The translations under genes were made by a program, and so were the position numbers. Positions 15,105 through 22,791 of a stretch of 32,127 bases of DNA are shown here, piece by piece; positions within the stretch are counted from its first letter, which is position 1, and each line of letters opens with the position of its first letter. The stretch comes from Myxococcota bacterium (GTDB taxonomy: Bacteria > Myxococcota_A > UBA9160 > JAFDET01): NCBI GenBank assembly GCA_028278065.1, contig JANQFA010000275.1:1-32127 (forward strand). Direction: 5' to 3'. A model generated the notes under the pieces. It was given only the letters and a program-made list of their open reading frames with translations, ran no database searches and was not told where the DNA came from.

Positions 15105-16019
15105 ATGGCGAGTCTTGGCGAGTCGGAAGTCATCATCCAGTCGCGCATCTGTGGTCGGATGGGGGTCGCCTGGGTGGGCCAGGACGCCGCCGTCTTCCCG
15201 AGGCTCCGGATCGCCCTCTCCGTCGCGCTCCACGAGGTCAAGGAGGGAATCCCTGGAGCACCGACGGTGACGGCCTTCGAGCTGCGCGATCTCGCGGGTG
15301 AGCTCCGGCTGTCACAGGACGCCGACGCGGTCGGGAACGTGGTGTGGCAGGGACAACGCCGGCATGTTCGTTCCAACGACTACGGCGGGCACACGCAGCT
15401 GACGCTCACCTGCGACCTGGATGCGGTCCGCATCGAGCGGATCGAGCAGCGCCGTGCCGGCGCGCCGCTGCGGCTCTGGCTGGCTCTCTGGCCGACTCTC
15501 GTCGCGAACGGAGCATTCCTGGATGCGGACGTGCGCCCGATCGCCGTCGATGTGCCGAGGGACGTGTGGCTCGCGTTTCTCGAGGGCGCGTGCGGCCTCT
15601 CCTACGAGGTCTTCGACCTGGCTCTGCCGCAGCTCCTGGAACCTCAACTCGGGGACGCGACGAGCTACCTGCAGACGGCGCGCCGACGCGTTGACGCAGG
15701 CGACTACGAGTCGGCGGTGGCGACCTGCCGAAAGGCGGTCGAGGCCATCCGTCTCCTCCTCCCGAAGGTGGAGGAAGGCGACCCGCTGGCCGCGTTCCTC
15801 GCGCAGCGCACGCCCGACCGGCATGCCGAGCACTACACGGCGATTCTCTCGCGATTGAAGCAGGTGACGGCGAAGAGCGTCCACGCGAGTGCGCAGGGGA
15901 CCGCGTTCTCGAGGACCGAGGCGCTCTTCATCCTCGGCATGACGGTCGTCTTGGTCTCGTTCGTGGCCAGCTTGCTCGCCGGAGGCGAACGGACCGCCTC
16001 GGACGTCGACGGGGGGTGA
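15105..16019 (+). CDS. Tail-anchored membrane protein of unknown function
   Basis: A 304-residue protein, starting at ATG 15105. Residues 1-180 look beta-rich, with alternating hydrophobic strands. Residues 185-262 are helical (SYLQTARRRVDAGDYESAV, then CRKAVEAIRLLLP), loosely like HEPN-type helical bundles, but no catalytic RxxxxH is present. Residues 273-292 form one membrane segment (ALFILGMTVVLVSFVASLL) near the C-terminus, leaving the bulk in the cytoplasm. I do not recognise the family. It is convergent with the 65-residue gene, and the strong palindrome at 16071-16099 lies between them. Its function cannot be stated from the sequence. Confidence 0.7.
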   Translation: MASLGESEVIIQSRICGRMGVAWVGQDAAVFPRLRIALSVALHEVKEGIPGAPTVTAFELRDLAGELRLSQDADAVGNVVWQGQRRHVRSNDYGGHTQLTLTCDLDAVRIERIEQRRAGAPLRLWLALWPTLVANGAFLDADVRPIAVDVPRDVWLAFLEGACGLSYEVFDLALPQLLEPQLGDATSYLQTARRRVDAGDYESAVATCRKAVEAIRLLLPKVEEGDPLAAFLAQRTPDRHAEHYTAILSRLKQVTAKSVHASAQGTAFSRTEALFILGMTVVLVSFVASLLAGGERTASDVDGG

Positions 16020-16070
16020 GCCGGAGGCCCCGGGGCCCGTGCGAGCTGGTGCTCGAGAGAACACGCGAAG

Positions 16071-16099
16071 GCCCCGGGGCGGCGGCGCCGCCCCGGGGC
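16071..16099. terminator. Perfect GC palindrome between convergent genes
   Basis: A 29-base palindrome with 14-bp arms (GCCCCGGGGCGGCG and its complement) around one central base, between a plus-strand stop at 16019 and a minus-strand stop at 16123. No U-tract on either side. It could end transcription in both directions; part of the arm (GGCCCCGGGG) recurs at 16027-16036. Confidence 0.55.
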
Positions 16100-16122
16100 G
16101 TCGAGGACGCAAGGACCGCCGG

Positions 16123-16320
16123 CTACTCGCCGGGCTCGTCCGCGCGCGGCGCGCGCATCTGCACGGTGGCGCTCGGATCCGTCGGGAGGTAGTCGAACCG
16201 GAGGTTCCAGCTCCCGTCGCGATTCTCGAAGGCGGTGCCGATGCGGGTCCAGAAGCCCTTGTCCATCCCCTCGCGCTTCACGACTCCGTAGATCGCCTGC
16301 GTCGTCTTCTTGTCGGCCAT
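16123..16320 (-). CDS. Small conserved-looking protein, 65 residues
   Basis: Starts at ATG 16320 behind a strong ribosome-binding site (aaaggagaa). The sequence contains TTQAIYGVVKREGMDKGFWTR, then IGTAFENRDGSWNLRFDYLP, and an acidic tail. It reads like one small beta-rich domain. It resembles, without proof, the short DUF736-like proteins often found on mobile elements. It has a long leader (16321-17048) with stem-loop copy B. The strong start and the leader conserved with radC argue that it is real and expressed. Confidence 0.75.
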   Translation of the reverse strand: MADKKTTQAIYGVVKREGMDKGFWTRIGTAFENRDGSWNLRFDYLPTDPSATVQMRAPRADEPGE

Positions 16321-16354
16321 GTCGTTCTCCTTTCGTTCGGTTGAGGCCCCTCCG

Positions 16355-16388
16355 GGCCAGGTCTCTCACCCGCACTGGAGACCTGGCC
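16355..16388 (-). promoter_or_regulatory. Leader stem-loop, copy B (upstream of the 65-residue gene)
   Basis: On the minus strand a perfect 11-bp stem (GGCCAGGTCTC/GAGACCTGGCC) encloses the 12-base loop CAGTGCGGGTGA. It ends 35 bases before the start codon, nearly the same distance as copy A. Two stem pairs differ from copy A by paired changes (C-G to G-C and G-C to A-T). Confidence 0.6.
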
Positions 16389-17048
16389 GGACGGGGCGGA
16401 CAGCCCAGAGGTCGGGAAGGGAGGGAGGCGCGGGGACGCCGGCGCCAAGCGGCGCCGCGGGGCGCGGGAGCTCGAGGCAACGGGCGTGCACGAGCGGAGG
16501 CTCGGCGGAGCGAGGGCGCGGCCGTGTGCCCGAAGAGCCCGACCGAGCTCCGACCGACGGCAGAGCGAACGGAAGGGGAAGCAGGCTGGCCGACGAGGGA
16601 CGCGGGCGATCGCCGGTTGGACGCGTGAGGGGGTAGCGGGCGCCCGGGTTCCGGCGAGGCCCAGCGCGCGGGGAGACAGGAGGGAGACACCCCGGCCGAC
16701 GGACCGGATCCCACGCCACGGGGAGGCTTCGCCGAGCGTGACGACGAGCGAAGGTCCGATCCGCATGCGCCTCGGTGGCGAGGCGGCGGACGAGGCCCTG
16801 GGGTCCCCGAGAATGATAGCGCGACGCCGCGGGACGCGGTCGCACACCCCGTCGATCGTCTTTCCGCAGTCCGTCAAGGGCTCCATCTGACTCGCTGACA
16901 CGTCTGCGAGCGTCAGGTCAGGTCGGGCGGCGGGAACCCGTGGCCGCCTCGCGGCGTCCCTCAATCTCGGAGGTTCCGTTCGGGGTGGAAGGACCCCAGG
17001 GCGCCGAGGGGAGGCGCGCGTGGTCGCGGAGCTGTGGGGTGAGGCGCG
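16389..17048. other. Long GC-rich regulatory stretch
   Basis: About 660 bases between divergently transcribed genes, with no gene supported. It should hold the promoters of the 65-residue gene and of the two-component operon. It contains an imperfect inverted repeat (gcgacgccgc at 16821-16830, gcggtcgc at 16836-16843) and another around 16896-16917 (ctgacacg...gcgtcag). Either could be a regulator site; an origin of transfer cannot be claimed without a recognisable nick region. Confidence 0.35.
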
Positions 17049-18293
17049 GTGCGAGCAGCGGGTCTGATTCTCGTCGTGGACGACCAGGCTCCAACCCGTG
17101 AGGCCCTGGCCTCGGAGCTCCGCGAGGCGGGCTTCGAGGTCCTGAGCGCGGGGGGAGGCGCCGAGGCGTGGGAGCTCTTCCGGCGCCGGCGCTTCGACCT
17201 GGTCGTGTCGGACCTCCGCATGCCGGAGGGCGACGGCTTTTCGCTGCTGCGACGGATCCATGGGCGTTGCTCCCCGCATCCCGACGTGCCGGTCTTCCTG
17301 GTGTCGGCCTACGGCACGAACCGGCGGATCCTTCGCGCCGGACAGCTCGGCGCGCGGGAGTTCCTGACGCTCGACGAGACCGGGATCGCCGAGGTCGTCC
17401 GGAGGGCGCGCGTGCTCCTGGCCGAAGGCCGCGTCGCGCTGCCGGCGGAGCTGGTCGGCGAGAGTGCCGGCATCCGCCGCGTCCGGGCCCAGCTCGCGGC
17501 CGCGGCCCCGCTCGAGGTGCCGATCCTCCTGGAGGGCGGAGCTGGGAGCGGCCGAGGCGCTGCGGCGCGCTATCTCCACCGCCTCGGGCCGAACGCCGCG
17601 GAACCGCTCGTGACGGTCCGCTGTGGGGTGGATGAGCGGGAGGGGGTGCCGCGAGACCGATGGGTGTACCTGGCAAACGTGGAGCGGCTCGCGCCGCAGA
17701 CGCAGGAGCGCTGGCGCGAGGAACTCCAGGATCAGGAGGCGGGGAGGCCTGCGGTGGCGCGCGTCATCGCCTCGACTGTGGCCGACCTCCTGCAGCTCGC
17801 GTCCGACGGAGGATTCGACGCCGAGCTGTGGCGCCGGCTCGGCCGCTTCACGATCCGCCTCCCATCACTCTCGGAGCGGGGGCCGGACTTTGCCGCGCTA
17901 TGTGAGGCTCTGGCGAGACGCGCCCAGGATGCCGTGCAGCGGCACAATGTGCGACTCGGGGCGAGAGCCGTGGAACGGCTGCGGCGGGAACGATGGAGCG
18001 ACGGGATCCCGGCGCTCGAGCACGTGATCCGGCAGCTCGTGGCCTTCCATCCCGGCGGCACGTTGGGCGCCGCAGAGGTGGAACAGGTCCTCCAGGCAGG
18101 GGCGGATGCGCGCGCCGCTGCGCGATTCCGCGCGGAGCGCGAGAAGCTCGCGCGGCAGTACCGGGAGGCCGGCTCACTGACCGCGCTCGCGGAACGGCTC
18201 GGGACGTCGCGCAACGGGGCGCGCTATCGGCTGGAGAAGTACGGCTTGTATCGGCCCGGAGACCGCCCCCGCCGCGACGCGGAAGAGGCGTGA
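17049..18293 (+). CDS. NtrC-like response regulator with degenerate AAA+ domain
   Basis: A 414-residue protein, GTG start at 17049 behind ggtgagg. Receiver domain (5-125): Asp11, Asp12 and phospho-acceptor Asp55 in VVSDLRMP; the conserved Lys near 105 is not seen (EFLTLDE). Central region (about 134-330) is a worn sigma-54 AAA+ domain: the Walker A has Arg for Lys (GGAGSGRG, 163-170), the Walker B acidic pair is missing and there is no GAFTGA loop. The LPSLSERGPDF block is still recognisable. C-terminus (375-399): Fis-type helix-turn-helix (LTALAERLGTSRNGARYRLE). It should therefore bind DNA but not activate sigma-54 polymerase. It is coupled to the histidine kinase and lies upstream of trb. 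Confidence 0.85.
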   Translation: MRAAGLILVVDDQAPTREALASELREAGFEVLSAGGGAEAWELFRRRRFDLVVSDLRMPEGDGFSLLRRIHGRCSPHPDVPVFLVSAYGTNRRILRAGQLGAREFLTLDETGIAEVVRRARVLLAEGRVALPAELVGESAGIRRVRAQLAAAAPLEVPILLEGGAGSGRGAAARYLHRLGPNAAEPLVTVRCGVDEREGVPRDRWVYLANVERLAPQTQERWREELQDQEAGRPAVARVIASTVADLLQLASDGGFDAELWRRLGRFTIRLPSLSERGPDFAALCEALARRAQDAVQRHNVRLGARAVERLRRERWSDGIPALEHVIRQLVAFHPGGTLGAAEVEQVLQAGADARAAARFRAEREKLARQYREAGSLTALAERLGTSRNGARYRLEKYGLYRPGDRPRRDAEEA

Positions 18294-20671
18294 GACCGCT
18301 TCGGCACGAGGCAGCACGGACGCGTGCCTACCGTTGGGCGCTCACCGCCGTGGCTCTGGCTCCCGTTCTCGCCAGCGGCACCCTCGTGGGAACGAACCTC
18401 CTCCATGGGGGTGACCGCTACGCGCTTCCGTGTACGGTGATGGCCGACGGCCTCGTGCCGGTGGTGGTGGGCCGGGACCCGCGCTGTCCGCTGAAGCGGC
18501 ACGACCGCGTGGTGGCGATCGAGATCGAGGGCGACGCGACGCCCCTCCTCGGGGATCGCGCTGCATTCGTACGGGCCGTGCAGGCGCACTCGGGGCCCGC
18601 CCGTCTCGGGGTGGTGCGGGACGGGGAGGGGATCACGGTCGAGGTGCCGCGCACGTTCGAGACCCGTGCCGAGCGCGTGCGCTTGGCGGCAACGGTCTTC
18701 GTCGCGGCGGCAACGGTCATGGGCTTCGCGCTGCGCGTCTTCTGGCTCTCGCGGGCGAGGGCGGCTGGGGCCCTGCTGGGACTCTACGCCGTGCTGGTGG
18801 CGCTCCTCCTCTCGCAGTTCGCTCAGCTTCCGGGTCCGCGGCTCACGGTATTCGCTGGTCTGCTGTGGTTCTTCATCCCTGCGACGCTGGCCCACCTGGC
18901 GCTCACCTTCCCGCAGGAGACGCGCTGGGTCCGGGAGCGTCGGTGGACGGTCGCCCTTCCCTACACACTGGCGGCGGGCGCCGATTTGGCGGCCTGGGCC
19001 GCTGGAGTGATTCAGGATCCCGCCGGCCGGGGGCGGCTCACGATCGTGGCGCTGCTGGTCACCTGGGCCGTCGTGTCGGTGCTCTGTGCCGAGGCGGCCC
19101 GGAGGGCCTGGCGGGCCGGCTCGCCGCTCGAGCGGGTCCGCGCGCGGCTCCTGCTCGTCGGCGCCTCAGGGCTCCCACTCACCGTTGGCGCCGTCCACCT
19201 CGGCTGGGGCGCCAGCGGACCGGGCGCGACGCTGACCCCCCTCATCGCAGGGATCCTGATGGTGACCCTCCCGATCGGCTTCGCGATCACCCGCTACGAC
19301 CTCTTCGACCTGGGGGTGAGCGCGCGCCGCGGACTCGACACGGCGCTGCGTCTCGCCACCGTGGGCGCCCTCACGACGCTTGCGGGCCTCGCGCTCCACT
19401 TTCTGCTCGAGGCGGAGGGACCCGCGCTCTGGTTCGGGGCTGGGGTGATCGGGTGCGCTGCGACCGAGATGCTCCACAAGCGGCTGGGCGGTCAGGTCGG
19501 TCACTGGCTCTCGCGCGGCGCCGCGCGACGGCGCGCGATTGTGGCGCACAACTGGCGGCGCGCCGCGGAGCTGGCGCCCGAGGACGCGAACGCGAGGCTG
19601 GTCGGGGAGTCGCTCGTCTCGGGCCTGGAGCCGGTGCCGATCGCAATCTTCCTGCGCGATGCGGACGGGTGGCGCCCGAGCTACGTCGAGCCAGCCCGTG
19701 CGCCCTTTCGCATCGTGAACGCGAAGGCCGCAGAGCGGGCGCTCGGGAGCGCCCCGCGGCTGCACCTAGTGCGCGGCGACGTGCCGCCGACGGCGGACGT
19801 GGAGGCCCTCGCCGCCGTGGGCGTGCAGCTCGTGGTCCCCATCGCGAAGGAGGGCGAGACGCTGGGGCTGGTGCTGGTGGGGCACCCGCCCGGCGACCGC
19901 GCCTGCAGCAGCGAGGAGATCGCGTTCGTCGAGACGGTGGCGGAGCATGCGGCGGTGGCGGTCTCCAACGCACGCCGCCTCGAGGAGGAGCGGGCCTCGA
20001 CCCGGCGGGTCGAGGCCGCGCGGTTCGCCGCGGATATGCTGCACGAGGCCGTGCGACCGCTCCGGACAATCGAGCGAAGCGCGCAGCGCGGGAGAGAGCG
20101 TGTGCAGGACGGGGCGGCCGTGCGGGAGAATATGACACAGATCGAGAACGTCGCAGCGTCGCTCCTCGACCTCTGCCGCGAGGCGCTGCGCCGGGCCCGT
20201 GAGGCGGGGCTCTTCGCTGATCCGCAGATGCGGGTCGAGGCGCTCTTCGAGGAGGCCCGCGCCGCGGTCGTCCCCGCCGAGCAGCAGGAGCAGGTCTGCG
20301 TTCGCGTCGAGCCCGGCCTGCCGCGGGTCGCGGGGGGCACCCGCCTGGTGCGCGCCGTCTCGAACCTCCTCGACAACGCGCTCGCCGCGACCGGGCCCGA
20401 GGGCTACGTCGAGCTGTCGGCGGAGCTGCGGCCCGACGGGCTTCACCTCCGGGTGCGCGACACGGGCGTCGGGATGGAGCCCGAAGCGCTGGCTCGCATC
20501 TTCGATCCGGGCTTTAGCGACCGGCGCAACGGGCAGGGCCACGGCGTGGGTCTCGCGATCGCGCGCGAGATCGTCGAGGATCTGGGCGGACGGATCGAGA
20601 TCAAGTCGAATCCCGGGGAGGGCACGGTGGCCGAGATCCTCTTGCCCGACCCTGAACCCTGCGACCGGTAG
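18290..20671 (+). CDS. Membrane histidine kinase with PDZ-like and GAF-like sensor regions
   Basis: A 793-residue protein, GTG start at 18290 overlapping the regulator stop (GTGA). Order: a membrane segment (about 15-35); a PDZ-like segment outside the membrane (about 55-120, LKRHDRVVAIEIEG, then RLGVVRDGEGITVEVP); about seven further membrane helices (130-405); a GAF-like region (440-565); a His box with His585 in DMLHEAVRPL; and an ATPase domain with N box NLLDNALAA, G1 DTGVGM, F box FDPGFSD and G2 GHGVGLAI. It probably senses an envelope or membrane signal, phosphorylates the adjacent response regulator and thus sets when the trb operon is made. The exact signal is unknown. Confidence 0.88.
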   Translation: MRPLRHEAARTRAYRWALTAVALAPVLASGTLVGTNLLHGGDRYALPCTVMADGLVPVVVGRDPRCPLKRHDRVVAIEIEGDATPLLGDRAAFVRAVQAHSGPARLGVVRDGEGITVEVPRTFETRAERVRLAATVFVAAATVMGFALRVFWLSRARAAGALLGLYAVLVALLLSQFAQLPGPRLTVFAGLLWFFIPATLAHLALTFPQETRWVRERRWTVALPYTLAAGADLAAWAAGVIQDPAGRGRLTIVALLVTWAVVSVLCAEAARRAWRAGSPLERVRARLLLVGASGLPLTVGAVHLGWGASGPGATLTPLIAGILMVTLPIGFAITRYDLFDLGVSARRGLDTALRLATVGALTTLAGLALHFLLEAEGPALWFGAGVIGCAATEMLHKRLGGQVGHWLSRGAARRRAIVAHNWRRAAELAPEDANARLVGESLVSGLEPVPIAIFLRDADGWRPSYVEPARAPFRIVNAKAAERALGSAPRLHLVRGDVPPTADVEALAAVGVQLVVPIAKEGETLGLVLVGHPPGDRACSSEEIAFVETVAEHAAVAVSNARRLEEERASTRRVEAARFAADMLHEAVRPLRTIERSAQRGRERVQDGAAVRENMTQIENVAASLLDLCREALRRAREAGLFADPQMRVEALFEEARAAVVPAEQQEQVCVRVEPGLPRVAGGTRLVRAVSNLLDNALAATGPEGYVELSAELRPDGLHLRVRDTGVGMEPEALARIFDPGFSDRRNGQGHGVGLAIAREIVEDLGGRIEIKSNPGEGTVAEILLPDPEPCDR

Positions 20672-20827
20672 AAACCACTCGAAGATCCCCCTCCCCGGCT
20701 GACGGTTCTTCCCCCTCCCGACCCCTTCCGACCTTCTTTGCCCGCTTCCGACGTCGCGGCGCCCCCCGCGCGGCTCATACGCTCGGGGTGTCTCGCGAGG
20801 GTGAGAGGCACCAGGCGGAGGGTCGTG
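20672..20827 (+). promoter_or_regulatory. Upstream region of the trb operon with phased repeats
   Basis: After the kinase stop, a pyrimidine-rich stretch carries the octamer C(T/t)(C/T)CCGAC three times: 20715-20722, 20725-20732 and 20745-20752. Starts are 10 and 20 bases apart, so all lie on one face of the helix. This is a candidate binding site for the response regulator encoded upstream. No sigma-54 promoter (GG-N10-GC) in a convincing context was seen. Confidence 0.45.
20787..20812 (+). promoter_or_regulatory. Leader stem-loop, copy C (upstream of the trb operon)
   Basis: An 8-bp stem (GGTGTCTC/GAGGCACC, with one G-U pair) encloses the 10-base loop GCGAGGGTGA. It ends 15 bases before the first trb-operon start. 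It shares TCTC, a GGTGA loop end and GAG with copies A and B but is shorter and more diverged. Confidence 0.4.
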
Positions 20828-21058
20828 ATGCAGCGGAGAGAGGCGTCGGGCGGAGCCCTGGGGAGTGTGCTCGGCTGCGGCGAGCGGAACAGAAACCTCG
20901 AACGGCAGGCGACCCTCCGTCTGGACCTCCACCTCGACCCGGCGAGCGTGCTCGCGCGCGCCGCATCCGTCGAACGGAAGCGGGGGACGGCGGGCCGCCG
21001 CGCGCCCGGGAGGCGGGCGGGCGCCTCGCATCGCCCGAGCACGGAGGGCGGGCGATGA
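20828..21058 (+). CDS. Small ORF leading the trb operon
   Basis: A 76-residue reading frame with ATG 20828 behind gcggaggg. Its stop overlaps the trbB start (ATGA at 21055-21058). The middle part (ERQATLRLDLHLDPASVLARA) could be a ribbon-helix-helix-like strand and helix. The last 25 residues are Arg/Gly-rich and low in complexity. No family is recognised. The ribosome-binding site and the coupling to trbB support a real gene that may regulate the operon; the composition leaves some doubt. Confidence 0.5.
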   Translation: MQRREASGGALGSVLGCGERNRNLERQATLRLDLHLDPASVLARAASVERKRGTAGRRAPGRRAGASHRPSTEGGR

Positions 21059-22041
21059 GGGGGACCGAGCGGCCCGCCGTCCTGGGGCTGCGGGAGCTCC
21101 GCGAGCGACGCCTCGAAGGCAAGCTCCAGCGCGAGCTCGGCCCCACCCTCTCGGACCTCCTCGCCGACGACGCGGTCGTCGAGGTGATGCGCAACGAAGA
21201 CGGTCGCATCTGGGTGGACCGGCTCGGCACCGGCCTCGCGCCGGCCGGGTTCGAGGTCTCCGCGGAGACGGCGGAGAACCTCCTCGGCACGGTGGCGGCG
21301 CTGCTCGGAACCGTCGTGAACGAGGAGCACCCGATCCTGGAGGGCGAGCTGCCCTTCCATGGTGCGCGCTTCGAGGGCGTGCTGCCCCCGGTCGCGCGAG
21401 GACCCGTCTTCTGTATCCGCAAGCGCGCCACGTTGATCTACCGGCTCGATGAGTACGCCGCGAAGGGTCAGCTCGCGCCGCGCCACCACGCGGCGCTGGT
21501 CTCCGCGATCGAGCGCGAGGAGAGCCTCGTCGTCTGCGGCGGCACGGGCTCCGGCAAGACGACGTTCCTGAACGCGTTGCTGGCGGAGAAGGTCCAGCGC
21601 GGCGACCCCCACCAGCGGCTCGTGATCCTGGAGGACACGGTCGAGCTCCAGTGCACGGCCGCCAACACGGTGCAGCTGCGCACGAGCGCGGAGGCGGACC
21701 TCCAGCGCCTCGTGCGGGCCACGATGCGGCTGCGGCCAGACGCGATCGTGATCGGCGAGGTCCGGGGGAGGGAGGCGCTCGATCTCCTGAAGGCGTGGAA
21801 CACGGGGCACCGAGGGGGACTCAGCTCCGTGCATGCCAACGGAGCGCGTGCCGCCCTCTCCCGCCTCGACCAACTGGTGCAGGAGGCGGGGGTGCCGACG
21901 CAGCCGCGCCTCCTCGCCGAGGCGGTCGACTGGATCGCCAGCATGTCGCGCGTGGACGGCGACCGGCGCGTCACCGAGCTGGTGCGCGTCGAGGGCGTGG
22001 ACGCCGGCGGCGAGTTCCGGCTCACGGCGATCGAGCCGTGA
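21055..22041 (+). CDS. trbB: TrbB, VirB11-type secretion ATPase
   Basis: A 328-residue protein of the VirB11/GspE ATPase family, which forms a hexamer on the cytoplasmic side of the conjugation channel and powers pilus assembly and DNA transfer. Walker A GGTGSGKTT is at 162-170, Asp box (ILEDTVELQ) near 190, Walker B DAIVIGE at 229-235, and the His box SSVHANGARAAL near 260. Length is normal for TrbB (about 320). The start is coupled to the small ORF upstream. First gene in the order B-C-D-E-J-L-F-G-I, as in RP4 and many ICEs. Confidence 0.95.
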   Translation: MRGTERPAVLGLRELRERRLEGKLQRELGPTLSDLLADDAVVEVMRNEDGRIWVDRLGTGLAPAGFEVSAETAENLLGTVAALLGTVVNEEHPILEGELPFHGARFEGVLPPVARGPVFCIRKRATLIYRLDEYAAKGQLAPRHHAALVSAIEREESLVVCGGTGSGKTTFLNALLAEKVQRGDPHQRLVILEDTVELQCTAANTVQLRTSAEADLQRLVRATMRLRPDAIVIGEVRGREALDLLKAWNTGHRGGLSSVHANGARAALSRLDQLVQEAGVPTQPRLLAEAVDWIASMSRVDGDRRVTELVRVEGVDAGGEFRLTAIEP

Positions 22042-22061
22042 GGCATGGGGGGAGAGCCATC

Positions 22062-22406
22062 ATGAGGAAGGGACGAAACGGACGCGGGGCCGCGGGGAAC
22101 GCGTGGCCTCGGGTCGCAGTGCTGGCGGTGCTGCTGAGCTTCGGCTTCGCCGAGGTGGCCTGGGCCACGCCCTCGGGCGCGTCGATGCCCTGGGACGCGC
22201 CGCTCACGACGCTCCTCGACAACCTGCAGGGGACGGTCGCCCGCGTGCTGGTCACGGTGGCCGTCGTGATCACGGGGCTCCTCTTCGCCTTCGGCGAGGC
22301 GGGCGGGGCCTTCCGGCGCGTCTTCGGGATCGCCTTCGGCGGAGCGCTCGCGCTCGGGGCCCTCACCGCGATGTCGGCGCTCGGCTTCGTCGGCGCGGTG
22401 GTCTAA
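22062..22406 (+). CDS. trbC: TrbC, conjugative pilin precursor (VirB2-like)
   Basis: A 114-residue protein with a signal peptide (VLAVLLSFGFAEVAWA, likely cut after Ala35). The mature part of about 79 residues has two hydrophobic helices (about 58-78 and 87-112). In RP4 the TrbC pilin is trimmed and made circular by the TraF peptidase, and a TraF-like gene is present at the end of this operon. Ribosome-binding site ggggggaga precedes ATG 22062, 20 bases after trbB. Confidence 0.88.
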   Translation: MRKGRNGRGAAGNAWPRVAVLAVLLSFGFAEVAWATPSGASMPWDAPLTTLLDNLQGTVARVLVTVAVVITGLLFAFGEAGGAFRRVFGIAFGGALALGALTAMSALGFVGAVV

Positions 22407-22422
22407 GCGGGGGAAGCGCGTG

Positions 22423-22779
22423 ATGGACGAGACGAAGGGACAGAGCCGCTTCGAGGAGGCGCGGGCGCGGACGCTGCCCGTTCACAGCGCCCTCCTCCGC
22501 CCGATCCTGATCGGCGGCGCCGACCGCGAGCTCGCGCTGGCGAATGGCGTCATCTGCGTGGCGCTGATCTTCGGGATCGGGATCTCGAAGTACACCCTGG
22601 GCGTCGTTGTGCTGCTCCTCACGGTCGGCCACTGGGGCCTCGTGCGCGTCTGCCGCTACGACCCCTTCTTCCGCCACGTCTACGTGCGCCACGTGCAGCT
22701 CCGCGACTACTACGTGGCGGCGCCCTCCCCGGACGCGCGACGCCCCCTCGTGCACGCCGCCGTGCCCTTCTCGGGATAG
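22423..22779 (+). CDS. trbD: TrbD, inner-membrane component (VirB3-like)
   Basis: A 118-residue protein starting at ATG 22423 (a GTG at 22420 is in frame). A hydrophobic hairpin occupies about 40-72 (ANGVICVALIFG, then LGVVVLLLTVGHWGLV), followed by the typical TrbD segment YDPFFRHVYVRH. VirB3/TrbD proteins sit in the inner membrane with the TrbE ATPase. Position between the pilin and TrbE is the standard order. Confidence 0.88.
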   Translation: MDETKGQSRFEEARARTLPVHSALLRPILIGGADRELALANGVICVALIFGIGISKYTLGVVVLLLTVGHWGLVRVCRYDPFFRHVYVRHVQLRDYYVAAPSPDARRPLVHAAVPFSG

Positions 22780-22791
22780 GAGGAGACCTGC

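Noticed and set aside
16821-16843. Inverted repeat as an origin of transfer
   Set aside because: The stem is short and bulged, no relaxase gene is beside it and no known nick sequence is recognisable.
20672-20827. Sigma-54 promoter for the trb operon
   Set aside because: No convincing -24/-12 element was seen, and the adjacent NtrC-like protein lacks the GAFTGA loop.
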